Source of the DNA: Acidobacteriota bacterium
GTDB lineage: Bacteria > Acidobacteriota > Terriglobia > Terriglobales > Acidobacteriaceae
Assembly: GCA_031296105.1 (NCBI GenBank)
Contig: JARLGJ010000037.1
Coordinates: forward strand, 1-55,506
Length of the DNA: 55,506 bases
Reading direction: 5' to 3'
Position 1 is the stretch's first letter. Each line of letters starts with the position of its first letter. Of this stretch, positions 50,743-55,506 are shown piece by piece. The translations under genes and the position numbers were made by a program. The notes under the pieces are model-generated. The model was not told where the DNA came from, ran no database searches, and saw nothing but the letters and a program-made list of their open reading frames with translations.

Positions 50743-51225
50743 TCATTGAATACCGACCGGTCTCGAGAACTCGAGGTTGTTCCCCTCTGGAGAGAGGAAT
50801 AGCGCTTCGATGAGTGAGAAATGCCGCACACTAACCAAAGCCCCATAGTGGTATGTAAACACGGTCTTGGCTTCTTCATCCGAAAGGTGCTCGACATCAA
50901 CACCGGAAATTCCGCGTTGAGTACCTCCGATGTTTGTGAACCCAGAGAGTTGAATTGCACTGACAGACTTGAACCGGATGAGTAGGAGCGGCCAGTCTGC
51001 GCAAACAGAAGTCGGGGTACTCACCGACGGGTTCCAAACAAGATCGAGAATGATCACTGCAATCGCCGTGTCTTCTTGACCGCAGTCGGTGTACAGACCG
51101 ATCCACATGGAATCATGAAGCGTATATCTTTCGAGGAAGGCGTCAACATGAAATTCAACTGCGCGATCCCAAGGAAGATATCCTTCGACGATACGATGGG
51201 CCAGGTTTGCTGATATCAGGGACAT
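50743..51225 (-). CDS. hypothetical protein in accessory region
   Basis: A 160-residue protein that I do not recognise (MSLISANLAHRIVEGYLPWD, ending NNLEFSRPVGIQ). AGGAG lies six bases before the ATG, which supports translation. It is acidic, with no signal peptide or membrane segment. Base composition looks less GC-rich than the core genes, so it may be acquired. Its neighbours are a resolvase remnant and a MITE-like element. It resembles small single-domain immunity or phage-linked proteins in size and setting only. Confidence 0.65.
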   Translation of the reverse strand: MSLISANLAHRIVEGYLPWDRAVEFHVDAFLERYTLHDSMWIGLYTDCGQEDTAIAVIILDLVWNPSVSTPTSVCADWPLLLIRFKSVSAIQLSGFTNIGGTQRGISGVDVEHLSDEEAKTVFTYHYGALVSVRHFSLIEALFLSPEGNNLEFSRPVGIQ

Positions 51226-51255
51226 TGATTCTCCTGCGCGTCAGTCACTGTCAGA

Positions 51256-51417
51256 TCACCTGATCCCGTCAGCGCTCAGTAACAGCTGGCTCTTGTTCGG
51301 TGACTTCCCGACTTCTTCAGCAATAGCCCGAATGCTATTTCCCTGCGCCCGTATCAGTCCGATTCTTGCCAACAGCTTATGATCGGCAACTTCAAGCTTG
51401 GGACGGCCATTACTACC
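51256..51417 (-). pseudogene. serine resolvase/invertase C-terminal remnant
   Basis: The minus strand reads GSNGRPKLEVADHKLLARIG and then LIRAQGNSIRAIAEEVGKS, ending with a TGA at 51256. This is the C-terminal helix-turn-helix of serine recombinases (GRPK ... RAQGxSIRxIAxELGxS). The catalytic domain is absent and an in-frame stop stands just upstream. The next stretch, 51418-51612, holds no recognisable gene. Confidence 0.72.
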
Positions 51418-51612
51418 TTATGCTTTGGTGTGTTCCGGCCCAGCCTTTGGAGAGAAATGCGAACCGCGCACACTTCTGCCGGCAATTGTAGCGGGGAGGC
51501 CGATTACGGCTTCCGCTTCGAGCCTGTTCAGCTCGGATACACTTCAGATTCTTAAGGAGACTCTGATTAGGCTCTGAGTTTTTCACCGTTATTTCGGTTA
51601 CAGTGTCGCTGG

Positions 51613-51770
51613 ATGAAGAGCGCTTTCCAACAGAGGACACTGGCGATGGCCAACGGGTTCGAGCGGTACTCGAAGAAGACGCGGCGTGCAGAGTTTTTGG
51701 AAGAGATGGAGTTGGTGGTGCCGTGGGCGGAGCTGGTGGCGCTGGTCGAGCCGCATTATCCCAAACGCTG
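51613..51770 (+). pseudogene. IS5-family transposase N-terminal fragment
   Basis: The frame starting MKSAFQQRTLAMANGFERYS carries TRRAEFLEEMELVVPWAEL and VALVEPHYPK, the well-conserved N-terminus of IS5-group transposases. After HYPK the homology stops abruptly and the frame ends at 51798. The catalytic DDE part is missing. The break joins antisense-oriented ABC exporter sequence. Confidence 0.85.
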
Positions 51771-52263
51771 CCCATATGCTTCGTTCACCCTGAACTGATT
51801 CGGCAGCATCTTGTATGCGTTGTCGGAATAGGGTTCGCGTTACATAGAATATCGGGATGATTGGGAGAACTGACAAGGTCATCCACCGATTCAACTCCCA
51901 CATGATCGCCAGGGCGGCAACTGCCATCGTCATGATGCGCAACAGTGTTGGAACTACTTCAGCGCCGAAGGCTGAGATCTCTTCCACGGACTCTGCCAAG
52001 GGATAGCATGACTCTCCTACAAGCGTATTTTCATGGTAATCCGCTGATAGCTGGTCGAGTTGGCGGAGGATATCTAGGCGAAGTTTGAGCGCAACTCTTT
52101 GAGTGGCCTCAAGAGCGTAGCGTCCGCGCGCGGCCGCAAATCCCACCCGGCCGATATAGCCCAGCAGAATCAGACATGCAGCCCCAAAGAGAGCCCAAAC
52201 TCGTTTTCCCGGTAATATCCCGTCAACCATCCATCGAAGGACGAGAGGCGAAGACAGTGCACA
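51771..52263 (-). pseudogene. ABC exporter transmembrane-domain fragment
   Basis: The minus strand encodes the first transmembrane half of an ABC exporter: ALSSPLVLRWMVDGILPGKR, then GRYALEATQRVALKLRLDIL and a TM pair (VVPTLLRIMTMAVAALAIMW). The gene is cut at one side by the IS66 end (52264) and at the other by the IS5 fragment; the nucleotide-binding domain is missing. Such exporters move lipids, peptides or toxins. An apparent start at 52230 is only an internal Met. Confidence 0.75.
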
Positions 52264-52347
52264 GTAAGCGTCCGGTCTCGGCCGTATTGACTGTTAGGAG
52301 CTAAGTGTCCACGAATCGATTTGTGGGCACTTACGATATTGACTGGT

Positions 52348-53895
52348 CTAGTTGGTCGTGGGAGCCGAGGCGGTGGCGATGTTCCAGGGCAGTAGCTCGG
52401 CGATGCGGTTAACCGGATGGTCGGCAATGCGCGTGAGCACCTGGCGCAGATAGGCTTCTGGGTCGAGCCCGTTGAGCTTCGCCGTTCCGATCAGGCTGTA
52501 GAAGGTGGCCGCGCGCGCTCCGCCGCGATCCGATCCAGCAAAGAGATAGTTCTTGCGGCCTATGGCGACGCAGCGGAGAGCGCGTTCGGCGGCGTTGTTG
52601 TCGATCTCGATGCGGCCGTCGTCGCAGAAGCGCACGAGGGCGTCCCAGAGCGCCAGCGCGTAGCGGATCGCAGCCGAGGTATCGGACTTCTTCGAGAGCT
52701 TCGCGAGCGATACTTCCAGCCAATCGTGCATGGCGTCGAGCAGTGGGCGCGAGCGCGCCTGTCGCACCTGGCGGCGCTCGTCCGGCGCCCGGCCGCGGAT
52801 CTCGCTTTCGATGGCATAGAGGGCGGCAATGCGCTCGACCGCCTCGGTCGCAATCGGCGACTTGTGCGCCTCCATCAGCTCGTAGAACTTACGCCGGACG
52901 TGAGCCCAGCAAGCGGCCTCCTGAATACGTCCGTTCTCGTACAACTGGTTGAAACCGGCATAGGCATCGGCTTGCAGGGTGCCGGTGAAGTCGCGCAGGT
53001 GCTGCTGCGGATGCTCGCCCTTGCGATCTGGCGAGTAGGCGAACCATACGGCCGGCGCCGCTGTGTCGCCAGCGGGACGGTCGTCGCGAACGTAAGTCCA
53101 AAGCCGGCCGGTCTTCGTCTTGCCGTTGCCGGGAGCCAGCACCGGAACCGGTGTGTCGTCGGCATGGAGTTTGTCGCAGCCGATCACGTAGCGACGCAAC
53201 GCGTCAACCAGCGGCTGTACCAACTGGCTCGATGGCCAACCCGTCGGCCAGCGTCAAATCATCGAGGTCAACGCCTTCGCGCGCATACATCGCATGCTGG
53301 CGGTTCAACGGAAGATGGTCGCAGTACTTTGCCGTGAGAACGTGCGCGAGCAACCCCGCGCCGGCCAGGCCGCGCTCGATGGGACGGCCCGGGGTTGGTG
53401 CCTGCACAATCGCGTCGCAGCCGCAGCAACTCATCTTGGGACGCACATGGCGGATCACGACGAAGCTCGCAGGAATGTAGTCGAGCACTTCGGAGATATC
53501 CTCGCCCAGCTTGTGGAGTGTTCCGCCGCACTGCGGGCAGGCCTGCTCGGCAGGCTCATGCACCCTGATGACACGCAGAAGATGTTCGGGAAGCGGGCGG
53601 CGCGAGGGCTTCCGCTTCTTCGCCGATGCCGCACGCGGCGTGCCGGGAGTGGGTTCACTCTCTTGTACTGGCTCACTTTCGGCACGGCTGGTCTCCAGCT
53701 CTTCCAGCTTTAACGTAAGCTGTTCGATCTGGTGCTCCACCTTCTCCGACTTGCGTCCGAACTGCATCCGTTGCAGCTTGGCGATCAACAGCTTCAGATG
53801 TTCGTCTCATGATCGCGGGAGAGGAGTTGCTCGTCTTTCGAATGCAACTGTTGTTGCTGGGAGAGGATCAATGCCTTCAACGCATCGCCATCCAT
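52348..53895 (-). pseudogene. tnpC: IS66 transposase TnpC with two frameshifts
   Basis: The DDE transposase is read in three pieces: from ATG 53895 (DALKALILSQQQQLHSKDEQ) to a shift near 53812; then IAKLQRMQFGRKSEKVEHQI with the zinc-finger cysteines CPQCGG and CCGC to a shift near 53240; then [26 protein letters not shown], with the DDE core ([18 protein letters not shown]) to the stop at 52348. A one-base loss at the first site (GAGACGAAC where GAGATCGAAC is expected) and another shift at LADG break it. Intact IS66 TnpC proteins have about 510-530 residues, matching the sum. Confidence 0.88.
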
Positions 53896-54021
53896 GGCGT
53901 CTAAATCCAGATGCGTTGTGCCGGGCGCGATCACAAACGGAGTATGCCACGAACTCTGTTTCCAGGTATGTCATAGATGCGTGAAAACCGCTAAATATCT
54001 GTGTAAAACGCTCATGCGCAC

Positions 54022-54369
54022 TCAGATCGCCAACAGCGAATCGGCGGTGCGCACCGGCCTTCTCCAATCAATCCCCTCCAGCAGCATCGACAGTTGCGCA
54101 CGCGTCAGCGAGACCGTTCCGTTCTCCGCTTTCGGCCAGATGAAGCGTCCTCGCTCAAGCCGTTTCGCAAATAAACAAAGTCCGTCACCATCAAACCACA
54201 GAAGATTGACGAGATCGCCCCTACGGCCGCGAAAAACGAAGACGTGACCGGAGAGTGGTTCCTGCGCCAGCGCAATCTGCACCTGCGCGCTCAGCCCGGT
54301 GAAGCCTTTGCGCATATCGGTCACGCCCGCCGCAATCCAAATGCGCGTTCCGGTTGGCAGCGTGATCAT
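54022..54369 (-). CDS. tnpB: IS66 accessory protein TnpB
   Basis: A complete 115-residue IS66 Orf2-type protein: IWIAAGVTDMRKGFTGLSAQ, VFVFRGRRGDLVNLLWFDGD and GLCLFAKRLERGRFIWP are its family signatures. It is needed for IS66 transposition, but its exact role is unclear. It overlaps tnpA by ATGA. It is intact although tnpC is broken. Confidence 0.95.
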   Translation of the reverse strand: MITLPTGTRIWIAAGVTDMRKGFTGLSAQVQIALAQEPLSGHVFVFRGRRGDLVNLLWFDGDGLCLFAKRLERGRFIWPKAENGTVSLTRAQLSMLLEGIDWRRPVRTADSLLAI

Positions 54370-54803
54370 CCCCGCAGACAGTCCAGGACGCCGCGCAGCA
54401 CAGCAGGGTCGGCGTTGCCGTCCACGCGAAGCTGTGCTTTCTCAAACTGGATGTGAAGCGAACCTGGCGAAACATGCGCCTGGTACGGAGCAAGCGTCGA
54501 GGCTCTCGCTGCATCCACCTCGTTTGCTGCTGGCGCACTGTCGCTGACCGTGACCGGCAACAGTCGCGGAGTGATCGCACTCGTCTTCCGCGCATCGACA
54601 AGCTTGCCGGCCAGGTGTAACTTGCGCCAAGCGATAACTTGGTTGGCATTGATCCCGTGGCTGCGAGCTACCTGCGCCACCGAAGCTCCTGGCGCCAGTG
54701 TCTCTTCTACAATCCACCGCCGCTCTGCCGCACTTCGCCTGGCCCGCTTCTCGTGCTTCGCAGGCTCTGCTGCCGAAGTCGCTGTCGAACTCACACCATC
54801 CAT
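54366..54803 (-). CDS. tnpA: IS66 accessory protein TnpA (HTH)
   Basis: A 145-residue protein with an HTH region: RWIVEETLAPGASVAQVARS, then HGINANQVIAWRKLHLAGKL, as in IS66 Orf1. GGAGG six bases before ATG 54803 sets the start; the frame is open from 54839. Presumably it binds the element's ends. It is intact. Confidence 0.92.
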   Translation of the reverse strand: MDGVSSTATSAAEPAKHEKRARRSAAERRWIVEETLAPGASVAQVARSHGINANQVIAWRKLHLAGKLVDARKTSAITPRLLPVTVSDSAPAANEVDAARASTLAPYQAHVSPGSLHIQFEKAQLRVDGNADPAVLRGVLDCLRG

Positions 54804-54902
54804 CCCCGACCTCCCGGAACACGCCGCGCGCGTCCACAAGCCGAGAATGCCTGCCGATCAATCACAAGTCCACACGGCCAACACCGGGTGCTTACGATGT
54901 CA

Positions 54903-55340
54903 TCAGTGCGTCGTACGAATCTCATAGCCGAGTAAGAGGCATCCGGGAAAGGTTTTGGCAATCTCAAGCGCATGACCGACGCCGATTTTGTCGGCCAGAA
55001 ACGCTTCGGCAATGTCCGGTTCAAGTTCGGACAGGCGGATGCGGCCTAACACGTAGGCGGGCGATTTACCCAGACGGGCAGCGATGCTGGCAACATCGTG
55101 CTGCGCTCCCTCCAGATGCAGAAGCCCGGTGAAAGCCAGCGCCTCTTCGTAGGGGTGAACGTCTTCCCGGAGAAGGTTCTCGGTCAACTGGCTTTCGCGT
55201 ACGGTGGCGTCTGTCAGCTTGACCACGCGGACGGGGACTTCTTCCAGTGCGGCGAGTTTCGCCGCCCGGAAGCGCCGCGCTCCGGCGACAATCTCGAACT
55301 GGCCGCCGGTGATCTCGCGGACTAGCAGAGGCTGCAACAC
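54903..55340 (-). pseudogene. truncated ParB-family partition protein
   Basis: The frame carries QGVLQPLLVREITGGQFEIV, the ParB box GARRFRAAKLAALEEVPVRV, then ESQLTENLLREDVHPYEEAL and the HTH VASIAARLGKSPAYVLGRIR. The N-terminal segment before QGVLQP is missing, and ParB-like sequence ends near GHALEIAKTFP, a few bases before the IS66 end, so both ends are lost. ParB-like proteins of this sort occur on plasmids and integrative elements, which suggests that this arm derives from one. The remaining 55341-55506 shows no gene that I can support. Confidence 0.82.
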
Positions 55341-55506
55341 TCCCTGCGCCTTGAAGCTCTGTGCCTTTTGTGTCGTTGGTCATTTTGTGGCCCACGGCAC
55401 CGAAAGGCGCATGGCTAAAGGCGGTGCGCGTTCCGAAGGGCACATAACGATCGGGAGTAGGAGGATCATGGATCTCCATCGGAGATTTCCGAATGGAGGT
55501 TTTCCA

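Larger units (their letters stand above)
52264..54895 (-). mobile_element. IS66-family insertion sequence (decayed)
   Basis: Terminal inverted repeats start GTAAGCGTCCGGTCTCGG (left, 52264) and GTAAGCACCCGGTGTTGG (right, inverted, ending 54895); 14 of these 18 bases agree and similarity continues. Inside are tnpA, tnpB and tnpC on the minus strand, the standard IS66 set. The 8-bp flanks differ (AGTGCACA left, GATGTCAT right), so no target duplication remains. tnpC has two frameshifts, so the element should be immobile on its own. Confidence 0.9.

Noticed and set aside
52170..52427. 85-codon minus-strand frame crossing the IS66 end
   Set aside because: It spans the element border in a frame different from both tnpC and the exporter, so it is a chance fusion.

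Overview
The window is GC-rich chromosomal DNA of a Gram-negative bacterium. The gene content fits the Acidobacteriota, probably the Terriglobia, by inference only: an Oar-like TonB receptor with a carboxypeptidase-regulatory domain, a very large NHL-repeat protein, an acidobacterial-style pilin, and families of short palindromic intergenic repeats. There is no rRNA, tRNA or CRISPR array. High GC gives many long antisense reading frames (one of 1189 codons opposite the alpha-2-macroglobulin gene); these were treated as shadows.

Left arm (1-16.1 kb). A type IV pilin gene runs off the left edge and carries a good sigma-54 promoter candidate. It is followed by an M16 peptidase, rlmN, a GNAT acetyltransferase and a muropeptide-salvage locus. 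In that locus the divergent gene pair is an AmiE-like amidase fused to NamZ on one side and a two-domain NagZ on the other, with an SSS symporter and an MFS carrier behind the fusion. Together they could remove the peptide, cut MurNAc and GlcNAc from peptidoglycan fragments, and import the products. Then come a compact RNase II/R-family enzyme, NikR and HrpB.

Middle (16.1-36.2 kb). A TonB receptor lies with a small Cys/His membrane protein. Next are an ABC-ATPase/permease/TPR/LolA operon with overlapping genes, an IS630-family transposase remnant, an MFS carrier and a secreted 1468-residue TPR protein. An AcrA-AcrB-OprM type efflux operon follows, with a divergent TetR regulator and an almost ideal palindromic operator between them.

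Right-middle (36.2-50.2 kb). A decayed patch carries a calpain-like gene with two compensating frameshifts and a broken coiled-coil/TPR gene. It is followed by an operon of DUF1175 protein, thioester alpha-2-macroglobulin and a membrane protein, then the giant NHL/Ig-like repeat protein and a ketopantoate-reductase-like enzyme.

Right arm (50.2-55.5 kb). This is an accessory region made of fragments: a 192-bp MITE-like element, an orphan 160-residue gene, a resolvase C-terminus, an IS5-family transposase N-terminus, half of an ABC exporter, an IS66 element whose transposase has two frameshifts and which lacks a target duplication, and a truncated ParB.

Two families of palindromic repeats punctuate the intergenic spaces, mostly at convergent 3' ends. 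One family shows paired base changes that keep the stem intact, which points to selection on a hairpin.
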